Positions 9,394 to 20,245 of a DNA stretch of 64,000 nucleotides are shown here, in pieces (within the stretch, counting starts at the first letter, position 1; the number at the start of each line of letters is the position of its first letter). This DNA is from Streptococcus sanguinis (GTDB lineage: Bacteria > Bacillota > Bacilli > Lactobacillales > Streptococcaceae). The notes under the pieces were generated by a model. It saw nothing but the letters and a program-made list of their open reading frames with translations, searched no databases and was not told where the DNA came from. Where the stretch lies: the NCBI RefSeq assembly GCF_001078705.1, contig NZ_CDMW01000001.1:1667541-1731540 (forward strand). Reading direction: 5' to 3'. The position numbers and the translations under genes are program-made.

Positions 9394-9624
9394 CTAAATC
9401 CCCACCACTTCATAGCCGTTTAATTCCAGAGTTTGCTTAATTTTATTCAGGTCAATGCCGTTCATACCAGCACCTTTTTTGATCGAAACCACGCGCCCTA
9501 CTGTATTGCGCATGACAGGATTGGCTAGAGGCGTAAAGCCTAATTCTACCAGAACATCCAAAACCTCAGGCTGCTTCTCAATCACTTCTGCCACTGGGAT
9601 AGACAAATCAATCACATTATCCAT
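9394..9624 (-). CDS. DUF1858 domain protein
   Basis: A 76-residue protein that is a single DUF1858 unit. It opens with the typical pattern D-x-x-I-P-V-A-E-V-I-E-K-x-P-E-V-L-D-V-L-x-E-L-GF (about 5-31) and ends with a short beta/alpha segment. The same domain is often found fused to, or beside, hemerythrin/DUF438 proteins, as here, where only two bases separate the genes. A ligand-binding role for the pair is inference. An extended -10 promoter (TGGTATAAT) lies about 30 bases upstream. Confidence 0.85.
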   Translation of the reverse strand: MDNVIDLSIPVAEVIEKQPEVLDVLVELGFTPLANPVMRNTVGRVVSIKKGAGMNGIDLNKIKQTLELNGYEVVGI

Positions 9625-9653
9625 AGCTGCTCCCTCATCCTTATTTTTCTACA

Positions 9654-9683
9654 ATTATACCATAAAAAATCTATCAGACCCAA
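9654..9683 (-). promoter_or_regulatory. Promoter of the DUF1858-hemerythrin unit
   Basis: An extended -10 TGGTATAAT (TATAAT at 9654-9659) has a weak TTGGGT -35 at an 18-base spacing. The rest of the divergent 9625-9877 gap holds the Mga-like gene promoter and nothing else I can name. Confidence 0.6.
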
Positions 9684-9877
9684 AGCAAAAAAGTGTGATA
9701 ATTTGCTCTTCTTACGCTTGTTCAAAAGAAATGGAATAGCACATTAAGATAGACATGATGACAGATTGTTTCAGTTTATTATTTCCTTAGACAACGATAA
9801 GAAAATATAAAGCACATTGCTTCGTCTTTTTTCCCTTTTATGATAAGCTAAGATTAGTGAATTGAGAGGGTTTTCGT

Positions 9878-11305
9878 ATGTATCTTGCAGACTTAATGGA
9901 AAAGAGTGAAGCGGGGCAGTTTATTGTCCTATCTTATTTACAGCAGCATTCTACATCCAGTTTGAAGGACGTTATGTCTGAAACAGGCTTCTCGAAAGCA
10001 ACCTTGACCAAGTACATTAGCCTGATTAACGACAAGGCAGCGGACCATCATGCAGCCTTATCCATCCAGCTTCAGGACGAAACGCTCAGTCTGTCTATAG
10101 GACCGGATACCAAGGGACGGGACATTCGCAGGCTCTTTTTGAGCAATGCTGTCAAATACCAGATTTTAACCCACCTGCTCTACCATCAGCAGTTTTTAGC
10201 CCATCAATTAGCCCAAGAGCTCATGATCAGTGAAGCAACCCTCGGCCGTCATATATCCGGTCTAAATCAGATTTTATCAGAGTTTGAGCTATCTATCCAA
10301 AACGGCCGCTTGAAAGGGCCTGAGCACCAAATCCGCTATTTTTATTTCTGCCTCTTTCGCAAGGTCTGGTCCAGCCAAGATTGGGAAAAAGAACTTCAAA
10401 AACCAGAAAGAAGGCAGGAAGTTGCCGTCTTAGAAGAACTCTGCGGAGCCCAGCTCTCTCAAGGACAGCGATTGGACTTGGCTCTTTGGGCACATATCAC
10501 CCAACAGCGCCTAAGAGTCAATGCCTGTCAATTCCAAAACATTGAGCAGAAAATGCAGGGCTATTTTGACAATATCTTCTACCAGCGCTTGCATCGCCGG
10601 GCAAATGATTTCTTTGCCGGGCAGCACATCACCCTGAGTCTCGAAGATGGCGAAATGATGATTTTCTTTTCATTTCTGCTTTCCCATCGGATTTTACCCC
10701 TGCACACCATGGAATATATACTGGGCTTTGGCGGTGAAATTGCCAGCCTGATTACGCAACTCATTCAAGAGATGAAGGGCCAGGACTTGCTAGGTGACTA
10801 CATTGAAGACCAAGTGACCTACGAACTCAGTCAGCTCTGCGCCCGCGTCTTTCTTTTCCGAGGCTACCTCTTGCAAGACAAATACAAGCATGACTTGGAA
10901 CTTCGCCACCCATATTTATGGAGCGAATACGATTACCGACAAGTAGCAGACACTATTTTTAGCAAACTGCCTATTTTCCAGCGGGGAACATCTCTGGATA
11001 AAAAGGTTTTGTGGGAATGGCTCCAACTGATGGAGTACATTGCTGAAAACGACGGTCAAGTCATCAAGATAGGCATGGACTTGATAGATAGCTTCATAGT
11101 TGTTTCCAGGATGACGGCCATTTTAAGGCGGTATTTAGAGTACAATCGCTTTATTACGATTGAATCCTACGATCTTACCAGAAATTATGACCTCATCATC
11201 ACCAACAATCCTATTCATCAGGCCCAGCAGGTTCCCATCTATTATTTAAAAAATGACTTGGATTTGGAAGATTTGGCTCAAATCCGTCACATGATATTTC
11301 ATTAA
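9878..11305 (+). CDS. Mga-family transcriptional regulator of the glp locus
   Basis: A 475-residue regulator of the M-protein trans-acting (Mga/AtxA-like) family. Two N-terminal helix-turn-helix units are visible: SLKDVMSETGFSKATLTKYI (about 28-47) and a second around LAQELMISEATLGRHISGL (about 109-127). A long central region resembling PTS-regulation domains follows, then a C-terminal part similar to EIIB-like domains. Such regulators often respond to PTS phosphorylation. Its position directly before glpK, in the same direction, suggests control of glycerol use, which I recall as a streptococcal arrangement. GAGAGGG precedes the ATG, and a likely promoter (TTGCTT, 16 bases, TATGAT) lies just upstream. 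Confidence 0.82.
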   Translation: MYLADLMEKSEAGQFIVLSYLQQHSTSSLKDVMSETGFSKATLTKYISLINDKAADHHAALSIQLQDETLSLSIGPDTKGRDIRRLFLSNAVKYQILTHLLYHQQFLAHQLAQELMISEATLGRHISGLNQILSEFELSIQNGRLKGPEHQIRYFYFCLFRKVWSSQDWEKELQKPERRQEVAVLEELCGAQLSQGQRLDLALWAHITQQRLRVNACQFQNIEQKMQGYFDNIFYQRLHRRANDFFAGQHITLSLEDGEMMIFFSFLLSHRILPLHTMEYILGFGGEIASLITQLIQEMKGQDLLGDYIEDQVTYELSQLCARVFLFRGYLLQDKYKHDLELRHPYLWSEYDYRQVADTIFSKLPIFQRGTSLDKKVLWEWLQLMEYIAENDGQVIKIGMDLIDSFIVVSRMTAILRRYLEYNRFITIESYDLTRNYDLIITNNPIHQAQQVPIYYLKNDLDLEDLAQIRHMIFH

Positions 11306-11340
11306 GAAACTTGGAGAAATCCAGGTTTCTTTGTGATTTT
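11306..11340 (+). terminator. Hairpin after the Mga-like gene
   Basis: GAAACTTGG (11306-11314) pairs with CCAGGTTTC (11321-11329) except for one position, followed by a T-rich but interrupted tail. It is a probable weak terminator separating the regulator from glpK. Confidence 0.55.
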
Positions 11341-11366
11341 CGCACAATCTCCTCAGATTTTTTTAA

Positions 11367-12971
<1,605 letters not shown>

Positions 12972-13038
12972 TACTGATTTATTTTTGATAAAAAAGTCAG
13001 TAGAAGCAGGAAACGACTAAGTTAGAAAGTGTGTAATT

Positions 13039-14865
13039 ATGGAATTTTCAAAGAAAACACGTGAATTATCGATAAAAAAAATGCAGGAACGCACCTTGGA
13101 CCTCTTGATTATCGGTGGTGGGATTACCGGTGCTGGGGTAGCCTTGCAAGCGGCAGCTAGTGGACTGGAGACCGGTCTGATTGAAATGCAGGACTTTGCA
13201 GAAGGGACTTCTAGCCGTTCTACCAAATTGGTCCACGGAGGCCTTCGTTACCTTAAGCAATTCGATGTAGAAGTGGTCTCAGATACAGTTTCTGAGCGTG
13301 CTGTAGTTCAGCAAATTGCCCCTCATATTCCAAAACCAGATCCAATGCTGCTTCCTGTCTATGAAGAAGATGGCGCTACTTTCAGTCTCTTCCGCCTCAA
13401 AGTGGCTATGGACCTCTACGACCTCTTGGCTGGTGTTAACAACACTCCTGCTGCCAACAAGGTCTTGAGTAAGGAAGAAGTCCTAGAACGGGAACCTGAA
13501 CTTAAGAAGGAAGGCTTAGTCGGCGGTGGTGTCTATCTTGACTTCCGCAACAACGACGCGCGCCTCGTGATTGAAAACATCAAACGCTCCAACCAAGACG
13601 GCGCCCTGATTGCCAACCATGTCAAAGCAGAAGGCTTCCTCTTTGACGAATCTGGAAAGATTACAGGCGTTGTTGCGCGTGACCTCTTGACGGATGAAGT
13701 CTTTGAAATCAAGGCTCGCTTGGTTATCAACACAACTGGACCTTGGAGCGACAAGGTTCGCAATCTGTCAAATGATGGTGAGCAATATTCTCAAATGCGT
13801 CCAACCAAGGGTGTTCACTTGGTAGTTGACTCTAGCAAGATCAAGGTTTCTCAGCCAGTTTACTTTGATACAGGCTTGGGAGACGGCCGGATGGTATTTG
13901 TTCTTCCACGTGAAAATAAAACCTACTTTGGTACGACTGACACTGACTACACTGGCGACCTAGAGCATCCAAAAGTAACACAAGAAGATGTGGATTACCT
14001 CTTGGGCATTGTCAACAATCGCTTCCCAGAAGCAAAGATCACAATTGACGATATCGAAAGCAGCTGGGCAGGTCTTCGTCCTCTCATTGCAGGAAACAGC
14101 GCTTCTGACTATAACGGCGGAAACAACGGTACCATTAGCGACGAAAGCTTCAATGCACTGATTGCGACCGTTGAGAGCTATCTGGCTAAAGAAAAATCCC
14201 GTGAAGATGTTGAAGCGGCTGTTACTCAACTCGAAAGCAGCACGTCTGAAAAACACTTGGATCCATCTGCTGTATCACGTGGCTCTAGTTTGGACCGTGA
14301 TAACAATGGTCTCTTGACTCTTGCTGGTGGTAAGATTACAGACTTCCGTAAGATGGCTGAAGGCGCTATGGAGCGCGTGGTTGAAATCTTAAAAGCAGAA
14401 TTCGACCGCAGCTTCAAGCTAATCAACTCGAAGACCTATCCTGTTTCAGGCGGAGAGCTCAATCCAGCAAATGTGGATTCCGAAATCGAAGCTTTTGCTC
14501 AACTTGGTGTATCACGCGGCTTAGACAGCAAAGAAGCCTTCTATCTTGCAAACCTCTACGGATCAAATGCTCCTAAAGTCTTTGCCCTCGCACACAGCAT
14601 CGAACAAGCACCAGGTCTTAGCTTAGCCGATACCTTGTCACTGCATTATGCAATGCGTAACGAATTAGCACTCAGCCCAGTTGACTTCTTGCTTCGCCGG
14701 ACAAACCACATGCTCTTTATGCGAGATGGTTTAGACGCTATTGTTGAGCCTGTTCTGGATGAAATGGGACGATTCTACGACTGGACAGAAGAAGAAAAAG
14801 CAGCTTATCGAAACGATGTTCAAGCTGCCCTTGCAAATAACGATTTAGAAGAATTAAAAAAATAG
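13039..14865 (+). CDS. glpO: Alpha-glycerophosphate oxidase (H2O2-forming)
   Basis: FAD enzyme that oxidises glycerol 3-phosphate to dihydroxyacetone phosphate with O2, producing H2O2. The FAD motif LLIIGGGITGAGVALQAAASGLETGLIE (about 22-49) and the family segment SSRSTKLVHGGLRYL (near 58-72) are clear. At 608 residues it has the streptococcal oxidase length, including the extra ~50-residue insertion around 370-420 (ESYLAKEKSREDVEAAVTQL) that dehydrogenases lack. This supports GlpO rather than GlpD. It is preceded by a weak ribosome site and follows glpK by 67 bases. The product H2O2 fits the peroxide-producing lifestyle of oral streptococci. Confidence 0.95.
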   Translation: MEFSKKTRELSIKKMQERTLDLLIIGGGITGAGVALQAAASGLETGLIEMQDFAEGTSSRSTKLVHGGLRYLKQFDVEVVSDTVSERAVVQQIAPHIPKPDPMLLPVYEEDGATFSLFRLKVAMDLYDLLAGVNNTPAANKVLSKEEVLEREPELKKEGLVGGGVYLDFRNNDARLVIENIKRSNQDGALIANHVKAEGFLFDESGKITGVVARDLLTDEVFEIKARLVINTTGPWSDKVRNLSNDGEQYSQMRPTKGVHLVVDSSKIKVSQPVYFDTGLGDGRMVFVLPRENKTYFGTTDTDYTGDLEHPKVTQEDVDYLLGIVNNRFPEAKITIDDIESSWAGLRPLIAGNSASDYNGGNNGTISDESFNALIATVESYLAKEKSREDVEAAVTQLESSTSEKHLDPSAVSRGSSLDRDNNGLLTLAGGKITDFRKMAEGAMERVVEILKAEFDRSFKLINSKTYPVSGGELNPANVDSEIEAFAQLGVSRGLDSKEAFYLANLYGSNAPKVFALAHSIEQAPGLSLADTLSLHYAMRNELALSPVDFLLRRTNHMLFMRDGLDAIVEPVLDEMGRFYDWTEEEKAAYRNDVQAALANNDLEELKK

Positions 14866-14933
14866 AAAGTACGAGAAGAGGCGGTAGGCAAAACAACTGT
14901 CTACCACCCCTTCTTTTAAATGGAGTAACATAG

Positions 14934-15638
14934 ATGATGAAAGAAATATTTGGCGAATTTTTAGGAACACTGCTCTTGCTCCTTTTGGGAAATGGTGTAG
15001 TTGCAGGTGTAGTTCTTCCCAAAACTAAGAGCCACAATTCAGGTTGGATTGTGATTACCATGGGATGGGGGATTGCCGTTGCCATCGCTGCTTTTGTATC
15101 TGGCAACCTTGGCCCAGCCCATCTGAATCCTGCCCTAACTATCGGAGTAGCTCTGAAAGGTGATTTGCCTTGGGCATCTGTTCTTCCTTACATCCTTGCT
15201 CAGTTTGCAGGTGCTATGGTCGGACAGTTCCTCGTCTTCCTACAGTTCAAACCTCACTATTTGGCTGAAGAAAATCCAGCTAATGTTTTGGGGACATTCA
15301 GCACAGGCCCAGCTATCAAAGATACCTTCTCTAACCTGATTAGTGAAATCCTTGGAACCTTTGTTCTTGTACTGACTATCTTCGCTCTTGGATTTTATAA
15401 ACTGCAAGCAGGCATTGGCACTTTTGCAGTCGGAACATTGATTGTCGGAATTGGTCTCTCACTTGGTGGAACAACTGGCTATGCCCTCAACCCAGCTCGT
15501 GACTTAGGACCTCGCATCATGCACAGTCTTCTTCCTATTCCAAACAAAGGTGATGGTGATTGGAGCTATGCTTGGATTCCAGTTATCGGACCAATTATTG
15601 GTGCCGTCCTTGCAGTCCTAGTCTTTGGTTTATTCTAA
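14934..15638 (+). CDS. glpF: Glycerol facilitator (aquaglyceroporin)
   Basis: Six-helix MIP channel that lets glycerol enter by diffusion. Both pore motifs are visible: AHLNPALTIG (about 60-69) and YALNPARDLGPR (about 183-194). The Asp after NPAR is the mark of glycerol-conducting members rather than strict water channels. The 234-residue length is standard. Two adjacent ATG codons exist; GGAG eight bases before the first supports 14934. It is the last gene of the glp operon and is followed by a strong terminator. Confidence 0.95.
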   Translation: MMKEIFGEFLGTLLLLLLGNGVVAGVVLPKTKSHNSGWIVITMGWGIAVAIAAFVSGNLGPAHLNPALTIGVALKGDLPWASVLPYILAQFAGAMVGQFLVFLQFKPHYLAEENPANVLGTFSTGPAIKDTFSNLISEILGTFVLVLTIFALGFYKLQAGIGTFAVGTLIVGIGLSLGGTTGYALNPARDLGPRIMHSLLPIPNKGDGDWSYAWIPVIGPIIGAVLAVLVFGLF

Positions 15639-15656
15639 TATAACCGATTACGATTG

Positions 15657-15687
15657 GAGAACACTTGACGAGTGTTCTCTTTTTTTG
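15657..15687 (+). terminator. glp operon terminator
   Basis: Perfect nine-base arms GAGAACACT (15657-15665) and AGTGTTCTC (15671-15679) are followed by a T run. Confidence 0.9.
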
Positions 15688-15757
15688 ACTAATTGATTAG
15701 GTGGAGACTAACCTTCCTAGCTTATGCCTCCGATAAATCCATTGCAATTTTGACAAA

Positions 15758-15804
15758 AGAAAAGGCTTAGCTCCGTATCACAGAAAACTAAGTCCTTTTT
15801 TAAA
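15758..15804 (-). terminator. Terminator of the rRNA methyltransferase gene
   Basis: AAAAGG-C-TTAG and CTAAG-T-CCTTTT arms with a 17-base loop lie just downstream of the minus-strand methyltransferase gene, with T runs on both sides. It may act in both directions. Confidence 0.6.
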
Positions 15805-15813
15805 GCTATTTTA

Positions 15814-17205
15814 TCAACTTTTGTGAGTCCTTTCTGAACCCATACGAATGCTGTCTTTCTTGGACAATTTCACCACTGCCTCTGTTCGAGCGGTATGCGG
15901 AAACATATCAACCGACTGGATATAGTGAACATCGTAGACCTGACAGAGTTTGACCAAATCCCGAGCCAGAGTTGAGACATTGCAGGAAACGTAGACCATC
16001 TTCTCAGGTGCATAGCGGACAATTGTCTCCAGTAGCTTATCATCCAGACCTGTTCGCGGCGGATCGACAATCAAGGCATTCGCTCGATAGCCCTCAGCAT
16101 ACCAGCGAGGAATGATCTCCTCTGCCGTTCCAGCCTCGTAGAGTGTATTGTCAAAGCCCATCCTTTTCGCATTGCGCTTGGCGTCTTCAATGGCCTCAGG
16201 GATGATGTCCATGCCCCGCAAAGACTTGACCTTTTTAGCAAAGGCAAAGCCGATGGTCCCCACTCCGCAATAAGCATCAATCAAATGGTCTTCTTCCGAT
16301 ACATCCAGTGCCTTGACTGCCTCCCCATAAAGCACCTCTGTCTGTTCAGGGTTAAGTTGATAAAAAGCCCGAGGCGACAGAGAGAACTCATAGTCCAGCA
16401 CACCTTCTTGGATAGCCTCCTTGCCCCAGATAATCTCTGTCTTATCCCCATAAATCTCACTGGATTTGCTCATATGATAATTGACTGCAACTGTCTCTAG
16501 CTCTGGAAATTCAGCCACTAGGTCTTGAACGACTGGAGAAAAGTCTAACTTGCGTCCCGTCACAAAAATCATCTGCACCTGACCTGTCTTTCTGGCTCTG
16601 CGAATCATGACCGTGCGTACTCCAGCTGTCTTTCTCTCATCATAGATAGGCAGCCTATACTTGCCTAAAAGACGAGCCACCTTATTGATGATCTGTTGTG
16701 TTACCTTGTCCTGAACCAGACAGTTTTTCAGAGAGACCAGATAGTGGGAATTCTGGGCATAGAGCCCTGCCTTTACCTCATCCTTAAACTTTCGAGTCTG
16801 AAACTGCAACTTGGCCCTATAATAGAGCGGCTCCTGCATACCGATGGTCGGACGAATCTCATAGTTCTCATAGCCAGCTGGCGCAAATTTTTTCAAAGCC
16901 TGACGCAGCAAATCTTCCTTAAACTCCAACTGCTTGTCATAGTGGAGGTGCATGATTTGACAGCCCCCACACCTATCATAAATCTCACAAGGCGCTTCCA
17001 CCCGAAATTTCGACCGCTTGTTGATGGTCAAGAGCTTGGCCTCGATGAAATTACGCTGAACCCTGGTCACCTGACAGTAAACTTCCTCACCTTTCAAGGC
17101 CCCAGGCACAAAGACCAGCGTTTTCTTATAAAATCCAATCCCTTCCCCATTAATCCCCATTTTCTTAATTTTCAAAGGGATTCTTTGCTTCACTTTCACA
17201 TTCAT
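15814..17205 (-). CDS. rlmD: 23S rRNA (uracil-5-)-methyltransferase, RlmD/RlmCD family
   Basis: A 463-residue SAM-dependent tRNA/rRNA uracil-C5 methyltransferase. It has an N-terminal TRAM-like beta barrel (1-60) and an iron-sulfur cysteine cluster, C-x5-C-x2-C ([10 protein letters not shown], about 72-81), with a later Cys in KNCLVQ. The SAM fold includes [11 protein letters not shown] (near 310). The catalytic cysteine is in [11 protein letters not shown] (about 403-413), and DPPRTGLD lies near 380. Streptococci carry two such paralogues and I cannot tell which uridine this one methylates. The promoter -10 (TATAAT, extended TGG) lies six bases before the ATG with no ribosome site, so the mRNA is probably leaderless. 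Confidence 0.88.
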   Translation of the reverse strand: MNVKVKQRIPLKIKKMGINGEGIGFYKKTLVFVPGALKGEEVYCQVTRVQRNFIEAKLLTINKRSKFRVEAPCEIYDRCGGCQIMHLHYDKQLEFKEDLLRQALKKFAPAGYENYEIRPTIGMQEPLYYRAKLQFQTRKFKDEVKAGLYAQNSHYLVSLKNCLVQDKVTQQIINKVARLLGKYRLPIYDERKTAGVRTVMIRRARKTGQVQMIFVTGRKLDFSPVVQDLVAEFPELETVAVNYHMSKSSEIYGDKTEIIWGKEAIQEGVLDYEFSLSPRAFYQLNPEQTEVLYGEAVKALDVSEEDHLIDAYCGVGTIGFAFAKKVKSLRGMDIIPEAIEDAKRNAKRMGFDNTLYEAGTAEEIIPRWYAEGYRANALIVDPPRTGLDDKLLETIVRYAPEKMVYVSCNVSTLARDLVKLCQVYDVHYIQSVDMFPHTARTEAVVKLSKKDSIRMGSERTHKS

Positions 17206-17211
17206 GCTTCT

Positions 17212-17217
17212 ATTATA
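17212..17217 (-). promoter_or_regulatory. Extended -10 giving a leaderless methyltransferase mRNA
   Basis: TGGTATAAT on the minus strand, with only six bases (17206-17211) between TATAAT and the ATG at 17205. Transcription should begin at or next to the start codon. No -35 box is evident. Confidence 0.65.
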
Positions 17218-17248
17218 CCACGCCGCCTCGCATTAGTTGAGAATATGT

Positions 17249-17254
17249 TACAAT
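17249..17254 (+). promoter_or_regulatory. Extended -10 giving a leaderless kinase-like mRNA
   Basis: TATGTTACAAT (TACAAT at 17249-17254) has six bases before the ATG at 17261 and no Shine-Dalgarno sequence. It diverges from the methyltransferase promoter within a 55-base gap. Confidence 0.6.
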
Positions 17255-17260
17255 AAAAGT

Positions 17261-18037
17261 ATGAAAGCAAAAAAAATATCCCTTCCACTAGTCCAGTTAC
17301 CTGAGCAAATACGAACTTATCTAGAGGGAGCCACCCTTTACGACAGCTCCTCACATTCCGGAGCCAGTGTTTTCTATGCTGATACGGGCTATTATTTGAA
17401 AATCGATCAAAAAGGCCAGTTAGCCCAAGAAGCCACACTTGCCAAATGGTTTGAAGAGCAAGGGCTCGGTGTACCTGTCATCCACTACCTGACAGCAGAT
17501 AAAGACTACCTGCTGACTAAAGAAGCCGAGGGCAAGGACGCCCTAGCCTTTCTCCAACAGCCAGAAGAACTTTGCCAAACAATGGCTGCTGCACTAAAAA
17601 AACTTCACAGCATCCAACCCCAGTATTTCCCAATTAAACATCGCCTCCAACTCTATAAAGGGCAAGCAGAGGAAAATTATCGGAAAGGCTGCTTTTATCA
17701 AAAAGCCTTGCTGCCTCAATTCCACATCCAAAGTCGAGAGGAAGCCTACCAGCTTATCCAAGAACAAGGACACTTGCTGACAGCGGACGCCTTGATTCAC
17801 GGAGATGCCTGTTTACCTAATTTTATTCTGAAAGGCGCAACAACTTTCTCCTGCTTTATTGACCTTGGCCTCGCTGGATTTAGTGATAGACACATTGATC
17901 TTTACTGGGCAATCTGGTCTCTTACTTATAATTTATCTGAACCTCAATATGCAGAGCTCTTTCTTGACCACTATGGCAGGAAAGACATTAACACTGACAA
18001 ACTACGCTTGATAGCTGCCTTTGAAGCATTTGGCTAA
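17261..18037 (+). CDS. APH(3')-like phosphotransferase family protein
   Basis: A 258-residue kinase-fold protein. It has a lysine/ATP-binding region around YYLKIDQKG, the Brenner-type catalytic motif [13 protein letters not shown] (about 177-189) and the metal-binding [18 protein letters not shown] (about 198-215). These are the marks of aminoglycoside 3'-phosphotransferase-like enzymes. Chromosomal streptococcal members of this type are housekeeping genes of unknown substrate, so I would not call it a resistance gene. The ATG at 17261 was chosen over one at 17237 because the earlier one lies upstream of the -10 box. recX begins 26 bases after its stop. Confidence 0.8.
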   Translation: MKAKKISLPLVQLPEQIRTYLEGATLYDSSSHSGASVFYADTGYYLKIDQKGQLAQEATLAKWFEEQGLGVPVIHYLTADKDYLLTKEAEGKDALAFLQQPEELCQTMAAALKKLHSIQPQYFPIKHRLQLYKGQAEENYRKGCFYQKALLPQFHIQSREEAYQLIQEQGHLLTADALIHGDACLPNFILKGATTFSCFIDLGLAGFSDRHIDLYWAIWSLTYNLSEPQYAELFLDHYGRKDINTDKLRLIAAFEAFG

Positions 18038-18063
18038 AAGAAAGGATTCTACCAAAATCTCTT

Positions 18064-18840
18064 ATGAAAATCACAAAAATCGAAAAGAAAAAAAGACTCT
18101 ACCTCTTGGAGTTGGACGACAGTGAAAAGTTCTATATCACAGAAGACACCATCGTTCGCTTCATGCTGTCTAAAGGAATGGAAATTACGGAGCAGGAGTT
18201 ATTAGAAATTCAAGACTATGCCCAATTTTCCTACGGAAAAAATCTAGCCCTCTACCATCTCTCCTTCAAGCAAAGAACTGAAAAAGAAGTTAAAGACTAC
18301 TTAACGCAGCACGACATTCAACCAGAAATCATCAGTCAGGTCTTGGACAATCTAAAAAAGGATAATTGGATTAATGATAGAAAATATGCTCATTCTTTTA
18401 TCCAATCCAACCTTCTCACTGGTGACAAAGGCGCTTTTGTTCTAAAGCAAAAACTCAGTCAAAAAGGAATTTCTAGCACTATCATAAAGGAAGAATTGAG
18501 CCAGTTTGATTTTACTGAACTAACGGACAAGGTTGCCGAAAAGCTGCTCAAAAAATACCAGGGAAAACTACCCAGCAAGGCCTTACAAGATAAACTTCTT
18601 CAATCCTTGATAAACAAAGGTTTTTCCTATAGTCAAGCTAAAACCGCCTATCAGCATTTGGAAATCGAAGAAGACCAAGAAAACCAGCAAGATCTGCTCT
18701 ATAAAGAGCTAGACAAGCAATACCGCAAGTACTCAAAAAAATACGACGGCTATGACTTAAAACAGCGTCTGACCCAAGCTCTAGCACGCAAAGGCTATGA
18801 TTTCTCCGACATCGCTAGCGCCCTGAGAGAATATCTTTAA
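18064..18840 (+). CDS. recX: Recombination regulator RecX
   Basis: A 258-residue modulator of RecA filaments. It is all-helical and built of repeated three-helix units, with characteristic segments [19 protein letters not shown] (about 61-79), [14 protein letters not shown] and [20 protein letters not shown] (near 234-253). The length matches firmicute RecX, which is longer than the proteobacterial form. It directly follows the APH-like gene and is probably co-transcribed with it. It ends before the DUF402 gene promoter. Confidence 0.93.
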   Translation: MKITKIEKKKRLYLLELDDSEKFYITEDTIVRFMLSKGMEITEQELLEIQDYAQFSYGKNLALYHLSFKQRTEKEVKDYLTQHDIQPEIISQVLDNLKKDNWINDRKYAHSFIQSNLLTGDKGAFVLKQKLSQKGISSTIIKEELSQFDFTELTDKVAEKLLKKYQGKLPSKALQDKLLQSLINKGFSYSQAKTAYQHLEIEEDQENQQDLLYKELDKQYRKYSKKYDGYDLKQRLTQALARKGYDFSDIASALREYL

Positions 18841-18880
18841 GATTTCCAATGAAAACTTATGCATTTCTATGAAAATATGT

Positions 18881-18886
18881 TACAAT
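18881..18886 (+). promoter_or_regulatory. Extended -10 of the DUF402 gene
   Basis: TATGTTACAAT, the same 11 bases as in front of the APH-like gene, lies here 40 bases before the start codon. A tiny in-frame ATG-AAC-TTA-TAA follows seven bases after the box. Confidence 0.5.
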
Positions 18887-18926
18887 ATAGAAGATGAACT
18901 TATAAATTGTAGAAAGTTGGTAAGTT

Positions 18927-19460
18927 ATGAAACTTCCAAAAGAAGGCGACTTTATTACAATTCAAAGTTATAAGCATGATGGGAATCTTCACCGCACCTG
19001 GCGAGATACCATGGTACTAAAGACAACAGAAAACGCCATTATTGGCGTTAATGACCACACACTGGTAACAGAAAGTGATGGCCGACGTTGGGTAACTCGT
19101 GAACCAGCCATTGTCTATTTTCATAAAAAATACTGGTTTAATATCATTGCCATGATTCGAGACAATGGAACTTCATACTACTGCAACCTAGCCAGTCCTT
19201 ACTATCTGGATAATGAAGCTCTAAAATACATTGACTATGATTTAGACGTCAAAGTCTTTGCTGATGGTGAAAAACGCCTGTTGGATGTAGAAGAATATGA
19301 ACGCCACAAAAAACAGATGCACTATTCTGATGATTTGGATTTCATTCTCAAAGAAAATGTCAAAATCCTAGTTGATTGGATTAACAACGGAAGAGGTCCA
19401 TTTTCAGATGCTTATGTCAATATTTGGTACAAACGTTATGTTGAACTAAAGAATCGATAA
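18927..19460 (+). CDS. DUF402 nucleoside tri/diphosphatase (Ntdp family)
   Basis: A 177-residue protein of the DUF402/UPF0374 family, whose staphylococcal member hydrolyses nucleoside tri- and diphosphates. The sequence shows the expected beta-barrel core with [13 protein letters not shown] near the start, conserved acidic residues in [28 protein letters not shown] (about 89-116) and [12 protein letters not shown], which provide the metal site. The start at MKLPKEGDF agrees with the family. It has its own promoter and a terminator. The enzymatic role is transferred from homologues. Confidence 0.88.
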   Translation: MKLPKEGDFITIQSYKHDGNLHRTWRDTMVLKTTENAIIGVNDHTLVTESDGRRWVTREPAIVYFHKKYWFNIIAMIRDNGTSYYCNLASPYYLDNEALKYIDYDLDVKVFADGEKRLLDVEEYERHKKQMHYSDDLDFILKENVKILVDWINNGRGPFSDAYVNIWYKRYVELKNR

Positions 19461-19467
19461 AGTTGTC

Positions 19468-19492
19468 AAAGAGCGCAAGCTCTTTTTCTTTT
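19468..19492 (+). terminator. Terminator after the DUF402 gene
   Basis: Perfect AAAGAGC/GCTCTTT arms (19468-19474 and 19479-19485) around GCAA, followed by a T-rich tail. Confidence 0.8.
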
Positions 19493-19523
19493 GTCCAATT
19501 CGGCCTCACTAGAGGTCAAATTC

Positions 19524-19552
19524 TTGCAATCTCAAGCGTTTTCGGGTATCAT
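19524..19552 (+). promoter_or_regulatory. Promoter of the DUF960 gene
   Basis: TTGCAA (19524-19529), a 17-base spacer and TATCAT (19547-19552), 35 bases before the start codon. Confidence 0.65.
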
Positions 19553-19587
19553 ATAAGAAAATCCAGACTGTAAGAAAGGAGTCTCCC

Positions 19588-19905
19588 ATGGCATTTACAA
19601 ATACTCTCGGCCGATATGCCAGCTTTGGCATCATGACGAGCCTCCCTGAAGAAATTGTCGACTCATTCTGGTACATCATTGATAACAATCTCAAAGGGGT
19701 CTTTGAACTTCGCCCAGTCCTCAAGTTCGAAATCATCAATCGTCAAGGAAGAGTATCTCTACGATTCTCACAAAAAAACTTCAACACCATTATTTCATTT
19801 GACTTAAACTATCAATTTGACCCTTTCTTTCCCAGAAAAGTCTACATCGTTGATAATAAGGGCAAAGAAACCATTATGCTATCTGACGAATACTCTTTGA
19901 TGTAG
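19588..19905 (+). CDS. DUF960 family protein
   Basis: A 105-residue soluble protein belonging to the firmicute DUF960 family of unknown function. Typical features are the opening NTLGRYASFGI (about 4-14), the LPEEIVDSFWYIIDN helix and the beta-rich second half (FELRPVLKFEIINRQGRVSLRFSQ region). Monocistronic: it has its own promoter and terminator. The start is preceded by AAGGAG. Confidence 0.85.
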   Translation: MAFTNTLGRYASFGIMTSLPEEIVDSFWYIIDNNLKGVFELRPVLKFEIINRQGRVSLRFSQKNFNTIISFDLNYQFDPFFPRKVYIVDNKGKETIMLSDEYSLM

Positions 19906-19927
19906 TAAATCATACTCAGCACATATA

Positions 19928-19975
19928 AAAACCTCTGAAAGCAACTATTCACTGCTATCAGAGGTTTTTGTTTTT
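19928..19975 (+). terminator. Terminator after the DUF960 gene
   Basis: AAAACCTCTGA (19928-19938) pairs with TCAGAGGTTTT (19958-19968), followed by T runs. The following 19976-20202 is AT-rich and I find no gene in it. A small inverted repeat, ACTGT-AAAT-ACAGT, lies near 20178-20191. Confidence 0.85.
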
Positions 19976-20202
19976 AATATTACTCATCTCAAATGGAAAG
20001 TACATTCGAGCAGAATGATAGATGCAAAACACCCGAAACACTAGACTTTAAAATCAAACTAAACTTGATTAAATAATCAAATTCCTTGCATTCAAATAGG
20101 ATTATATAAAGAGACAAGATCAGTAGTTCTAAAAGATTCTATCGCTAATTAAATCCAATGTAAACTAAGTCATAAATACTGTAAATACAGTTTTCTTGAA
20201 AA

Positions 20203-20232
20203 ACAAAAAAGATAGAGCAGTACATCTATCTT
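20203..20232 (-). terminator. tRNA operon terminator
   Basis: AAGATAGA (20209-20216) and TCTATCTT (20225-20232) arms, with a T run on the minus strand immediately downstream of tRNA-Pro. Confidence 0.8.
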
Positions 20233-20245
20233 CTATGTTATCTAG

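Noticed and set aside
16696-17256. 186-codon plus-strand open frame antisense to the rRNA methyltransferase
   Set aside because: The opposite strand encodes a methyltransferase with all motifs intact. The antisense frame has no promoter or family resemblance.
17261-18037. Aminoglycoside resistance gene
   Set aside because: The APH-like motifs are present, but the gene sits in a conserved chromosomal context before recX with no mobile element. A resistance role is not supported.
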